NCBI RefSeq assembly: GCF_035989245.1
Contig: NZ_JAYMFF010000002.1
Span: forward strand, 434,001 to 498,000
From: Adlercreutzia wanghongyangiae
Lineage (GTDB): Bacteria > Actinomycetota > Coriobacteriia > Coriobacteriales > Eggerthellaceae
DNA length: 64,000 bases
Reading direction: 5' to 3'
The translations under genes were made by a program, and so were the position numbers. Shown here one piece after another: positions 55,701-63,357 of the stretch; positions within the stretch are counted from its first letter, which is position 1, and every line of letters begins with the position of its first letter. The notes beneath the pieces are model-generated. The model searched no databases. It worked only from the letters and a program-made list of their open reading frames with translations, and was not told the DNA's origin.

Positions 55701-55744
55701 AGTTTCTCGAGAAGGGCGGCTGGGCGGGAGGGCCGAGGGAATGA
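52706..55744 (+). CDS. 5'-truncated RHS-repeat protein with C-terminal toxin domain
   Basis: 1,012 aa from a GTG without a clear SD; a stop at 52685 closes the frame upstream. The sequence begins inside a YD repeat (TQPSGAQTAYGYDDDGNLVQ) with no signal peptide or N-terminal sorting domain, so it is a fragment. About 15 YD repeats (Y.YD..GNL) follow to residue 400, then a hydrophobic insert (about 450-500). The RHS core marker (YSPWGE to RARWYDPAGASFASRDTYLG, NRYAYAQGNPVAYSDP) lies at about 645-715. The variable tip ends in VPHVHFADGTSMTSHGTIHD, a possible small nuclease-type toxin. The stop overlaps the next gene (ATGA), as in toxin-immunity pairs. Confidence 0.8.
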   Translation: MLYKTKVTQPSGAQTAYGYDDDGNLVQVTDALGRITKYAYDAEGGLVSIQSPSGAVEQIVRDPAGRVTAYVDAAGAQTRYDWDELGNLVEKSYAQEGAASVLYSYDKGGLVTARSDATGDATVERDQLGRIVAETDGQGRRIGYDYDAKGNLTQVDYPDGMQVTYDYDAEGNLEVVHAPEGDYCYAYDEAASPVSLTRPDGTATTYEYDTEGRLMRLENRGASGTLISSFAYEYDGEGNPVAEESTTTASDATITRSSRAFAYDADGRLASFEEQCDGPVPAHFREDYEWDAAGNRTGVTHTDLATGAAEKTVYRYDADDRLMAEEGPQGTTSYEYDAAGNLARKAVPGAEVVEYAWAVENRLAAVRQGGRVLMAATYDGDGNKVLQSTLYHTDEIERSELPGTTASDFATKVLYGASVALPLAGAPAAADGSLKATAVACAAGGDGGRSFGPVEWFLWGATHSLAGSLAPASLPVAALGALLAEAAILGPQGGCDPVPGRGLPAPPGAAPLLTQSGVQLEELLAMAAGDWRNLPLRGAGGADTADRRAAIPVETPYVQERWELVAYVNSTVVDSVAQPAARYSDVSGTLNDVYGLGRLSTAGGTAETPVAATYLQDGLGSVSAVLDASGAVSAGYSYSPWGEVSGGAGELPAYGYNAEESTAAAGLQYLRARWYDPAGASFASRDTYLGSAPDPASLNRYAYAQGNPVAYSDPAGRAAWLKSASKTVLSAAGRGSGKLTYNRLSGSLLDPTLKRTGQKASCFTQGLPTDAHGNVVASTAPTWGQRQAAWAKSSAKSSARASPSKSGGGGSARSVRLAGRAATAQATASAVQRAFCAGASFLGVADQSGAVDWGALGHAALDALGFVPGLGAAADVANGLWYLAEGNFVDAGMSFLSAIPGVGDALGAGKTALKTGLAAADAAKKALSPSQMTQALKEAKSKVKREIDRFEYDDSRRDFDVGEDRVPHVHFADGTSMTSHGTIHDEKKGVPSPSKEASEFLEKGGWAGGPRE

Positions 55745-56913
55745 TTGCGTTCGCGTGGGATACCGCATCGGGTTGCTTCGCCAAGCTGGGCGAGTGCGGG
55801 CTGACGATTGCCGCGCGGGACGCGGCGGCGTTTTTCAGCTGGTGCGCCCGTGCTGTTGCCGATGCGCCGGCAGGGCATTGGAGCCCCGTGGCCCCATCGG
55901 GGCGCGAGGGCGCGTCCGCGCGGGATTGCTGCGAGCTTCTGCTGAGGGACGGTGGGAAGGGAGCGTGGCTGGTCGGCGTCGCGCGCGGCTCCGAGGTTCC
56001 CCGCGTCGCAGATGAGGTTGTGCTGGAGTTCGATCGGGACGAGCGGGAGGATCTGCGCTCCTTCCTTGCCGATCAGCTGGAGAGGGCTCGGTCCGGCTTC
56101 CTGGGGGGAGGTGCGCATTACCGTGACTGGAAGAGGCGGTGGCGCGATTCCGAGAGCGATCTGGTGATCTACATAGAAGAAGAGGGCTGGCGGCCGAATT
56201 TCCCGGAGGCGGGGCATGCTCCGGCGGGGGTTTGCCGTGTTCCCCTGGTCCCGCCCTTTGACGTTTCGCGCGAAGAGGCCTGCGCGCGGTGGGGAGATCC
56301 TCTGGGCCTCTTCCCCTCGCAGGGCGCTCACGCCGGAGCGGTGGCAATATGGGGGGGCATGGCCTTGTGGTTCGACGGCGAGGGGCTTTGCCGCCGCGCC
56401 CAGCTGGGACCCGGTTCGGATGCTCGCATCGACGGACTCGATGTTCTTTCGACGCCCTATAGGCGGGCGGTGCGCATGCTGCGCGAATCCGCTCCGGATG
56501 TAATCGTCGGGAAACGTTCGGTTGCCTCCATTTCCCGAGGCGTCAAGCTGGTCGGTCCCGCGAGGCCGCGGCTGTCGCGAAGGGCTCGCTACGCGGTTGT
56601 CGTTCCGCCCGAGGACCTCGAGGTGCGGGTCCAGGCGCTTCTTCCGATCGCGCGAGCGGTGCTGCCGGGCGGATGGAGGGAGGGGCTGCGCATGGTGCGG
56701 CGGTGGCTGCGCGACTTCCCCTACAGCGTGACGCACCCGCCGCGGACAGAGCTTGCGGACGTTGAGGGGAAGTTGGAGCGCGGCAGGTGGAGCGAGGCGG
56801 TGTCCTTCTTCGTCATAGATGTCGGCAGCGGGGGCCTTTCGATGTCGGAGGGCGACCGAGCGGTTGTAAGGAGACTCTGCGAGCAGCTGGGAGTGGAGGA
56901 GCGGCTTGCATGA
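55741..56913 (+). CDS. Candidate immunity protein to the RHS toxin (unknown family)
   Basis: A 390-aa soluble protein with no recognised domain. The start codon overlaps the RHS stop by four bases (ATGA), implying coupled translation and a role as cognate immunity protein. The sequence is Arg/Asp/Gly-rich without membrane helices and has two halves: residues 1-100 (FFSWCARAVAD, ELLLRDGGKGAWLVGV) and a longer C-terminal part (AIWGGMALWFDGEGL, RYAVVVPPEDLEVRVQALL). Most immunity proteins are under 200 aa, so it may carry a second function. Assignment is positional. Confidence 0.55.
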   Translation: MIAFAWDTASGCFAKLGECGLTIAARDAAAFFSWCARAVADAPAGHWSPVAPSGREGASARDCCELLLRDGGKGAWLVGVARGSEVPRVADEVVLEFDRDEREDLRSFLADQLERARSGFLGGGAHYRDWKRRWRDSESDLVIYIEEEGWRPNFPEAGHAPAGVCRVPLVPPFDVSREEACARWGDPLGLFPSQGAHAGAVAIWGGMALWFDGEGLCRRAQLGPGSDARIDGLDVLSTPYRRAVRMLRESAPDVIVGKRSVASISRGVKLVGPARPRLSRRARYAVVVPPEDLEVRVQALLPIARAVLPGGWREGLRMVRRWLRDFPYSVTHPPRTELADVEGKLERGRWSEAVSFFVIDVGSGGLSMSEGDRAVVRRLCEQLGVEERLA

Positions 56914-56993
56914 TAGCGCGGAACGGCTCTGGCTCGCCCCGCGTGCCGCGGGGAAGATGCCCCGAGCGTTGCATTCGAGTGAAAGGAAGCGAG

Positions 56994-57643
56994 ATGTTCG
57001 ACTTGTTCAAGCGGAAGAAGGTCCGGCCGGCCCAGGCGGAGGGCGATCCCTCGATGTTCTCGGGGTTCCTGGAGTACTTCGGGGAGCCCCCCGTCCTCGG
57101 CACCGTCGGTGGCGATCCCTACGAGGAGCTTATGGACAAGTTGGGGGGCGTTCGTTTGGGGATGGAGTGTTCAGGATTTTCGAGCGTCACGACCTTGAAA
57201 AATGGCACCGACTCGTTTCAGAGTACTTCACAGCGCTTCACGGGGAGTTTGATCTTTTCGGATACGATTGGTTGGGACGCTGTTTTGCGATAGATAGGGA
57301 GGAGGGGGAGAACAGCGGGCTTGTGGTGCTCTTGGAAGTTGGAACCCTCGACATATATTATATCGAAAAGGACATAATATCATTCTTAAATGATGAGATT
57401 CCAAACAACAGCGATGCCTGTCTCGACGCTGGTAGATACCAGGAGTGGCTGGAGGTACAGCCCCCCGTGCGCATTCGAGAGTGCGCCGGCTACAGAATCC
57501 CCCTCTTCCTCGGCGGGGAGGACTCCCTGGAGAACATGGAGATCTCCGACATGGAGGTGTACTGGGACATGACAAGCCAGCTGTGGGAGGCCGTGAAGGA
57601 CCTGCCCGAGGGTACCAAGATAGGCAACGTGACGTTCGAGTAG
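56994..57643 (+). pseudogene. Frameshifted DUF1851/Tdi1-type immunity gene
   Basis: ATG at 56994 (after AAAGGAAG) starts MFDLFKRKKVRP and reads in frame to YEELMDKLGG. After a run of six G (57143-57148) the expected family sequence RSFGDGVFRIFERHDLEKWH continues in a different frame to the stop at 57643. Adding one G would restore a protein of about 216 aa. The C-terminal part (FDLFGYDWLGRCFAID, VLLEVGTLDIYYI, WEAVKDLPEGTKIGNVTFE) fits the T6SS_immunity Tdi1/DUF1851 family that neutralises secreted toxins. It may be a decayed gene, a phase-variable one or a sequencing error. Confidence 0.7.
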
Positions 57644-57671
57644 GATCTGAGAGAGGAGAGCGAAGAGGACT

Positions 57672-58679
57672 GTGGACGAGAAGGAGTTTTGGCGGATAAT
57701 CGATCTGGCTGATTGGGGTCGGGAGGGCGATGACGAGGCTGTGACGGAGGGGATGGTGCAGCACCTGGCCTCCCTTTCTGACAAGGAGATATTTGCCTTT
57801 GACGATGCGCTGGCGGAGCATCTCCATGCCCTCGATCGGCGCGACATCGCCGAGGCAGCGTTCGGGGATGCGGAGTACTTCTCACCCGACGAGTTCGTCG
57901 ATTGGCGCTGTGTGTGCGTCGTGAACGGGGAGGGGCTGTACCGGGATGTTTTGGCGGGCCGACGGCTTCCTTCGTCTGACCTGTGCTTCGAGTCCATTCT
58001 CTATGTGCCCATGAGGGCGTGGGCGCGCAAGCACGGTGCCGAGGCGGAGAACTACCCGCACCAGAGCGAGACCGACTACTTCACCTATGGCAACGCCGAG
58101 GGATGGGCGCCTGCTGCGGGGGACGACGGGAGCGATTCGGCGGCCGAGAAGCAGGCATCTTTCGAGGAGAAGGTGCGGTCGATGGACTGGGAGGGCTTTC
58201 TCCGCCTTGCCCTGGTCCAGGGCGAAGGGGGCAATTTCTCACATATCGAGCCGAAGGACGCCCAGATGGTCTTCGCTATGCAAGGGGAGCGTACGTACAG
58301 CTACCTGACGCTGCTGCTGGGGCCGGTGTATTGGGCCTACCGGCGGTGCTACCTGCCGGCTCTTGTGCTGCTCGCTGTGTACGTGGGGCTCCTCGCCGGA
58401 TTTCTTCTCGCTGGCGTAAACCCGCGGATGTTCCGATTTCTTCCCGGCGCCATAGCCGGTGCCTACTTCTACCGGGCTTATCGGTGGCAGGCCGATGCTG
58501 TGATGCGCAAGATGGCCACCGCTGGCGTCGACGATCCGGCAGAGCAGGAAACGTACATGCGCGAGCGCGGGGGCACCAGTCCGCTAGCCGCTACGGGCAT
58601 GTTCGCTCTCTATGTGGGGGCCTCCGTCGCAGCTTTGGCGCCTTTGTGGCTTCCCGCGTTGGGTGCGGGGGCGTTCTGA
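57672..58679 (+). CDS. DUF4240-like immunity domain fused to a DUF2628-like membrane domain
   Basis: 335 aa from a GTG start. Residues 1-130 match the DUF4240 pattern (MDEKEFWRIIDLADW, LASLSDKEIFAFDDALAEHL), often seen next to polymorphic toxins as immunity proteins. A Ser/Asp linker follows. The C-terminal 140 residues have RTYSYLTLLLGPVYWAYRRC, three hydrophobic stretches and YRWQADAVMRKMA, like DUF2628. The combination suggests a membrane-tethered immunity protein; both assignments are pattern-based. Confidence 0.65.
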   Translation: MDEKEFWRIIDLADWGREGDDEAVTEGMVQHLASLSDKEIFAFDDALAEHLHALDRRDIAEAAFGDAEYFSPDEFVDWRCVCVVNGEGLYRDVLAGRRLPSSDLCFESILYVPMRAWARKHGAEAENYPHQSETDYFTYGNAEGWAPAAGDDGSDSAAEKQASFEEKVRSMDWEGFLRLALVQGEGGNFSHIEPKDAQMVFAMQGERTYSYLTLLLGPVYWAYRRCYLPALVLLAVYVGLLAGFLLAGVNPRMFRFLPGAIAGAYFYRAYRWQADAVMRKMATAGVDDPAEQETYMRERGGTSPLAATGMFALYVGASVAALAPLWLPALGAGAF

Positions 58680-58752
58680 TGTGGCGTTCGCTGCGATTTC
58701 CTGCGCGTGATGTACACTAGGAGCTGCTTGCGAGAGAGGGAGGAACCTTGCC

Positions 58753-59922
58753 ATGATATGTCCCGAGTGCGGTTGCGACTATGCGTTGGCGCGGCCCGTG
58801 TGCCCCGAATGCGGGGCGCCGTCGGCGCCGTCTCCGGTTGAGAGGGCGACCTTTCCCGAGCCGGCGCTGGCCATGTGGCAGACTTCGGTGGGGATGTCGG
58901 TGCTCGGTGTATTCGGTGGGGGCATCCTGCTGGGGCTGGCGGCTGATTTGGTAGCGGCTGTGCCCGCGGCGGCGCTTATGGCCCTGCGGGCGGTGCAGGG
59001 CTCCTTCGACAACTCGGCGCTCGCGACCGGCCTGCTCGTGTGGGGGATGGTCGCTATCGTTGTCCAGGCCGTTGCGATCATCGTGTACGCCAAGGTGATC
59101 TACCCGTCCTACTTCACCGACCGTCCGCGGCTGCGCTCGCCCAAGCTCATCTCGTTTTTGAACTGCTCGTTCGGCTCATGGGTGTTCGGGCCTCTGTGGA
59201 ACGCGGGGCTGACGCGCGGCGAAAGGGGGATGTCTACTACTGTATGCGTGGTGCTGCAAGCGGTGGCCATCGTGCTGGCTTTGATACTGGGCACGATGTT
59301 CTTCTCGCAGCTGACCGCAGTGCAGGTAGGAGGTTCCAGAGGCGGGAGCGCGTCGGGCGACGCGGCGGCATCGGATTCGACGAGCACGTGGCGGGATGGC
59401 GGAAGCTCGTCGGTCTCGACCGATGCGGGCATGTTCGACTCCCCCTTCTACGGCGTGTCGTTCGCAGCGCCCGAGGGATGGTCGGCTGCGGAGGCTGCGG
59501 GGGAGGACGTTATCGCGGCGTACAGCCCCGACGGCCATCCCGATATTGGGTTCGAGTGCTCGGTGGGCGACGCCTGGGCGCATCTGGACGACAGCGAGCG
59601 GGAGGGCCTCGCGCGTCGCGACATGGACACCGGGTTCTTCGATCCCGAGATGTTCGCCTCGGAAGACCCTTTCGACGACGAGCGCGTGGAAAAGGTGCGG
59701 CTGGGCGGCGTGGACTACATCAAGATGTCGGCTCTGTACGAGGAGACCGCCTCGGGCGGGATGGCCCCACGCTACTGCGACCTCGTGCATGTTGAGAACG
59801 GCATAATGTATTTCTTCCTCTTCTGGGACGACGACGAGTACGCCAACGACTGCTACGCGCAGTTCGAATCAGCGGTAGCTTCCGCGACCTACACCTGGCC
59901 CAAGTCCTGCGAGAACGAGTGA
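58753..59922 (+). CDS. Zinc-ribbon membrane protein with extracellular domain
   Basis: A 389-aa protein. The N-terminus is a zinc ribbon (CPECGCDYALARPVCPECG), followed by three hydrophobic segments (about 45-85, 95-125 and 170-195) and a Ser/Gly-rich linker. The last 160 residues (FDSPFYGVSFAAPEGWSAAE) resemble a PsbP-like or lipoprotein-like sensor domain facing outside. Function unknown. GGAGGAACC precedes the start. It is the penultimate gene of the RHS-associated island. Confidence 0.7.
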   Translation: MICPECGCDYALARPVCPECGAPSAPSPVERATFPEPALAMWQTSVGMSVLGVFGGGILLGLAADLVAAVPAAALMALRAVQGSFDNSALATGLLVWGMVAIVVQAVAIIVYAKVIYPSYFTDRPRLRSPKLISFLNCSFGSWVFGPLWNAGLTRGERGMSTTVCVVLQAVAIVLALILGTMFFSQLTAVQVGGSRGGSASGDAAASDSTSTWRDGGSSSVSTDAGMFDSPFYGVSFAAPEGWSAAEAAGEDVIAAYSPDGHPDIGFECSVGDAWAHLDDSEREGLARRDMDTGFFDPEMFASEDPFDDERVEKVRLGGVDYIKMSALYEETASGGMAPRYCDLVHVENGIMYFFLFWDDDEYANDCYAQFESAVASATYTWPKSCENE

Positions 59923-60086
59923 CGCAGGGGGGTGGGTTGTCTGTGCCAGCGACCCGAGTGGTTTGGTCGGCTGTGGGCTGTCAATGGCCAAAGCGGTGGG
60001 TTGGGGCGTGGCGGTTTGGGCGGGGAGTGCTACTATGGAGCGCGTGCGACTATAGGGGTCGCGTGGAAATTAGGGAGGAATGTTCC

Positions 60087-60896
60087 ATGAAAAGGAAGAT
60101 GTTGGGCATGGTGGCTGCTGGGCTTTTGGCGGTGAGCCTCGCGGGGTGCGCGGGCAACGCCGGCGACAATGCGCCCGATGACCAGGCGCAGGACGCGACG
60201 CAGTCTCAGGCCGCCCCGGCGGCCGGCGATGAGGCGGGCGCTTCGTCTGAGGCCGGGTCTCTGGATGAGAACCGCGCCGAGATGGAGGCCATGCTGAACG
60301 CGATGGCGCTGGGCAACGTGACCATCGATACCGAGATGGTTATCGAGGCCGGTGCTGATGGCGTGAACGGCAGCCAGGACACCAACATTCTGGTGAAGGT
60401 GGCCACCGACTCGGATGACCCGCGTGCGTACTACCGCTACGACATGCCGGGCACCGAGCTGGACGGCGTGGAAATGTACGTGACCGGCACGCAGCTTATC
60501 GCCGTGTCCGACGGCACGGCGGTGGATACGGGCTCCGACCAGTCTGAGATCGACGCCCTGCTGGCCAGCAGCGCCGATCTGACGAGCGCCCTGGTGCCCA
60601 TCCAGAATGCGACGAGCATCCAGAAGACCGAGGCCGACGGCACCGTCACGTTCCATGTGGTGTCCGACCCCGAGGCTCTGAGCGCTCAGCTTCCGACCGA
60701 GGGCTTCGACGGCTACACGTCCTATGAGGCCGACTACACCTTCGACGCCGACGGGAAGCTGCAGTTGATGACGATGAAGGCGACGGGCACCGCCGATCAG
60801 AGCGGCACCGAGATCCAGCTGACCATGACGACGACCGCCACCTATTCCGACTACGGTACCACGGTGGTGGAGGACGCTCCCGAGCCCGTGCAGTAG
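60087..60896 (+). CDS. Putative lipoprotein (LppX/LprG-like or unknown)
   Basis: A 269-aa lipoprotein. ATG at 60087 follows GGGAGGAA. The signal peptide MKRKMLGMVAAGLLAVSLAG ends in lipobox SLAGC. An acidic Ala/Gln/Asp-rich spacer (20-65) leads to a domain of about 200 aa with alternating beta strands (TIDTEMVIEAGADGVNGSQD, YTSYEADYTFDADGKLQLM). The pattern is reminiscent of DUF6612/LolA-like lipoproteins, which is a guess. Followed by a good terminator. Confidence 0.7.
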   Translation: MKRKMLGMVAAGLLAVSLAGCAGNAGDNAPDDQAQDATQSQAAPAAGDEAGASSEAGSLDENRAEMEAMLNAMALGNVTIDTEMVIEAGADGVNGSQDTNILVKVATDSDDPRAYYRYDMPGTELDGVEMYVTGTQLIAVSDGTAVDTGSDQSEIDALLASSADLTSALVPIQNATSIQKTEADGTVTFHVVSDPEALSAQLPTEGFDGYTSYEADYTFDADGKLQLMTMKATGTADQSGTEIQLTMTTTATYSDYGTTVVEDAPEPVQ

Positions 60897-60920
60897 CGCA
60901 AACGCTGACGGCAAACGTGC

Positions 60921-60957
60921 ACGGCCCTCTCCTTGCGGGAGGGCCGTCTTGTTTTTC
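60921..60957 (+). terminator. Rho-independent terminator before pyrH
   Basis: ACGGCCCTC pairs with GAGGGCCGT around TCCTTGCGG, followed by CTTGTTTTT. Confidence 0.8.
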
Positions 60958-61049
60958 TCGGGTCTTGCGGTGGTGCCGCGTTGTTGACGGAGCATTTCGG
61001 GTAATATGTATCCGTTTAGAATGAACCTGCCGACGAAGGGACTGAGTCG

Positions 61050-61766
61050 ATGGCGAACGAATACCAGTACGATCGCGTTCTGCTGAAGTTGTCCGGAGAG
61101 GCGCTGGCTGGCGACCTCGGGTATGGAATCGATCCGAAAGTGGTGGACGACCTGGCGGAGGAGATCGCCGAGATCGTTCACGACGGTGTGCAGCTGGCGG
61201 TGGTTGTCGGTGGCGGCAACATTTTCCGCGGTCTGGCCGGCTCGGCCGAGGGCATGGATCGTTCCCAGGCCGACTACATCGGCATGCTGGCCACGGTGAT
61301 GAACGCCCTGGCTCTGCAGGACGCCTTCGAGCGCCACGGCATCTTCTCGCGCGTGCAGAGCGCCATTAACATGCAGGAAGTGTCTGAGCCCTACATTCGC
61401 CGTCGCGCCATCCGTCATTTGGAGAAGGGCCGTGTGGTCATTCTGGCTGCCGGCACGGGCAATCCGTATTTCACCACCGACACCACTGCCGCTCTGCGCG
61501 CCTGCGAGCTGGATGTGGACTGCGTGATGAAAGCCACCAAGGTGGACGGCGTGTACGACGCCGATCCGAAGACGCATCCCGATGCGCACCGCTTCGACCG
61601 TATCAGCTACATGGACGTGCTCAGCCGCGGCTTGAACGTGATGGACGCCACGGCCACCTCGCTGTGCATGGACAACGATGTGCCCATGATCGTGTTCGAC
61701 CTGACGAAGCCCGGCAACATTAAGGCTGCGCTGCAGGGCGAGCCCGTGGGCACCGTAGTGGAGTAA
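61050..61766 (+). CDS. pyrH: Uridylate kinase
   Basis: A 238-aa UMP kinase making UDP from UMP and ATP, hexameric and cytoplasmic. Amino-acid-kinase-fold motifs are intact: RVLLKLSGEALAG, VVVGGGNIFRG, ATVMNALALQDA, AAGTGNPYFTTDT and KATKVDGVYDADPK. It heads the conserved pyrH-frr-uppS-cdsA operon, with a -10-like TAATAT about 45 bases upstream. Confidence 0.98.
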   Translation: MANEYQYDRVLLKLSGEALAGDLGYGIDPKVVDDLAEEIAEIVHDGVQLAVVVGGGNIFRGLAGSAEGMDRSQADYIGMLATVMNALALQDAFERHGIFSRVQSAINMQEVSEPYIRRRAIRHLEKGRVVILAAGTGNPYFTTDTTAALRACELDVDCVMKATKVDGVYDADPKTHPDAHRFDRISYMDVLSRGLNVMDATATSLCMDNDVPMIVFDLTKPGNIKAALQGEPVGTVVE

Positions 61767-61832
61767 TCGCCGGGCATCGCGCGGCATCGTAGAAACGCAA
61801 GAGCCGTAAGGCTTGGAAAAGGGAGGAACCCC

Positions 61833-62396
61833 ATGGCAGATATCGACGAGATTTTGATGGGCGCCGAAGAGCGCATGGAAAAGGCTGTGACGGCGCTGCG
61901 CGACAATTTCGCCAGCGTGCGCACCGGGCGCGCGAACGCCATGGTGCTCGACCGCATCAAGGTGGACTACTACGGGGTGCCTACTCCCGTGAACCAGATG
62001 GCCGGCGTGAAGATCCCCGAGGCGCACCTGCTGGTTATCGAGCCCTGGGACAAGGGCGTGCTGCGCGCCATCGAACAGGCCATTCTGGAAAGCGATCTGG
62101 GCGTGACTCCCAACAACGATGGCAACGTCATCCGCCTGCCCTTCCCGGCCCTGACCGAGGAGCGCCGCCGCGAGCTGGTGAAGCAGTGCAAGACCTATGC
62201 CGAAGAGGCCCGCGTGGCCGTGCGCAACGCTCGCCGCGACGCGAACACCGCGGTGGAGAAGGCCGTGAAGAACGATAACCTGCCCGAGGATGAGTCGAAG
62301 CGTGCCGAGGCCGAGATTCAGAAGATGACCGACCGCTTCGTGGCCGAGGTGGACGAGGCACTGAAGAAAAAAGAAGCCGAGGTTATGGAAATCTAA
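61833..62396 (+). CDS. frr: Ribosome recycling factor
   Basis: A 187-aa factor that splits post-termination ribosomes with EF-G. Typical sequence: LRDNFASVRTGRANAMVLDR, the VDYYG.PTPVNQMA loop, IEPWDKGVLRAIEQAI and the C-terminal three-helix bundle with AEIQKMTDRFVAEVDEAL. AAGGGAGGAA precedes the ATG. It follows pyrH by 66 bases. Confidence 0.98.
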   Translation: MADIDEILMGAEERMEKAVTALRDNFASVRTGRANAMVLDRIKVDYYGVPTPVNQMAGVKIPEAHLLVIEPWDKGVLRAIEQAILESDLGVTPNNDGNVIRLPFPALTEERRRELVKQCKTYAEEARVAVRNARRDANTAVEKAVKNDNLPEDESKRAEAEIQKMTDRFVAEVDEALKKKEAEVMEI

Positions 62397-62399
62397 TCG

Positions 62400-62569
62400 G
62401 TTCCGTCGTTGCTGGCGCAACGACAGGAACGCCGACGCTGCGGTTCCGACAGGCACCTGGCCTTGCACTTCAGGACTTACCTTCGCGGCACGAAGGCCGC
62501 TCAGCCGCCCTTCAGCACAATTCCAGGCACCTGTCGCAACCTCGCTGGCTTCCTTGGGCGAACCTGCGA
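62400..62569 (+). repeat. Intercistronic structured repeat, copy D (frr-uppS)
   Basis: A leading hairpin (GTTCC.TCGTTGC/GCAACGA..GGAAC, 62400-62430) starts within a few bases of the frr stop. The core (62431-62569) has GCCGACGCTGCGGTTCCGAC, AGGCACCTGGCC, GCACGAAGGCCGCTC, ATTCCAGGCACCTGTCG and TCGCTGGCTTCCTTGGGCG, AACCTGCGAG. It abuts the uppS start, leaving no good Shine-Dalgarno outside the repeat. Confidence 0.75.
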
Positions 62570-62577
62570 GAAATGAT

Positions 62578-63357
62578 ATGGTCAAAAGTTTGGACTACAT
62601 ATTTCCGAATCCGCCTGCGGGGCTTGACCCCGCGGCGCTCGATCGCGCCTGCGTGCCGGAGTCGGTGGCCGTCATTATGGACGGGAACGGACGCTGGGCG
62701 AAGAAGCGCGCATTGAACCGCCTAAAGGGCCACAAGGCTGGCATCGAGGCGGTGCGCGAGACCATTCGCTGCGCGTCGGATCTGGGTGTGAGATACCTGA
62801 CCATCTACTCGTTCTCCACCGAGAACTGGAAGCGGCCCGAAGACGAGGTCGTGGGGCTGATGGACCTGTTCGCCAAGACCATGCTGGCCGAGGTGGACGG
62901 GCTGCACGAGGAGCACGTGCGCGTGCGCACCATCGGCGACTTGTCGCCCCTGCCTGCGGAAACCCGAGAGGCCTTCGATGCCGCCTGGGAGAAAACGCGC
63001 GACAACGACGGCATGACGCTGGTGGTGGCCGTGAACTACGGCGGCCGCCAGGAAATTCTGCGGGCCTGCGAGGGCTGCATGCGCGAGGCGGCGCTGCTGG
63101 CGGAGGAAACGGGCGAGCTGGTAGCTCCCACCGAGGAGATGTTCGAACGTGGGCTGTACACCTACGGCATGCCCGACCCCGATGTGGTCATCCGCACGTC
63201 GGGCGAGATGCGCGTGTCGAACTTCCTGTTGTGGCAGATCGCCTATTCCGAGTTCGTGGTGACCGACGTGCTGTGGCCCGATTTCGACCGCTACGAGTTT
63301 CTGCGCTGCCTTCTGGAATACCAGGGCCGCAACCGTCGTTTCGGGGGCGTGGCCTAA
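62578..63357 (+). CDS. uppS: Polyprenyl (undecaprenyl) diphosphate synthase
   Basis: A 259-aa cis-prenyltransferase that makes the C55 (or related) lipid carrier for peptidoglycan. Motifs: VAVIMDGNGRWAKKR (catalytic Asp), GHKAGIEAVRE, LTIYSFSTENWKRP, VVAVNYGGRQEI, and the C-terminal IRTSGEMRVSNFLLWQIAYSEF. ATG at 62578 (MVKSLDYIF) is preferred; an upstream in-frame TTG lies in the repeat. The weak SD suggests low or coupled translation. It is followed directly by cdsA. Confidence 0.96.
   Translation: MVKSLDYIFPNPPAGLDPAALDRACVPESVAVIMDGNGRWAKKRALNRLKGHKAGIEAVRETIRCASDLGVRYLTIYSFSTENWKRPEDEVVGLMDLFAKTMLAEVDGLHEEHVRVRTIGDLSPLPAETREAFDAAWEKTRDNDGMTLVVAVNYGGRQEILRACEGCMREAALLAEETGELVAPTEEMFERGLYTYGMPDPDVVIRTSGEMRVSNFLLWQIAYSEFVVTDVLWPDFDRYEFLRCLLEYQGRNRRFGGVA

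Noticed and set aside
60033..62585. 850-codon minus-strand frame spanning the lipoprotein gene, pyrH, frr and repeat copy D
   Set aside because: It runs across several well-supported plus-strand genes and a repeat; composition is typical of an antisense shadow.
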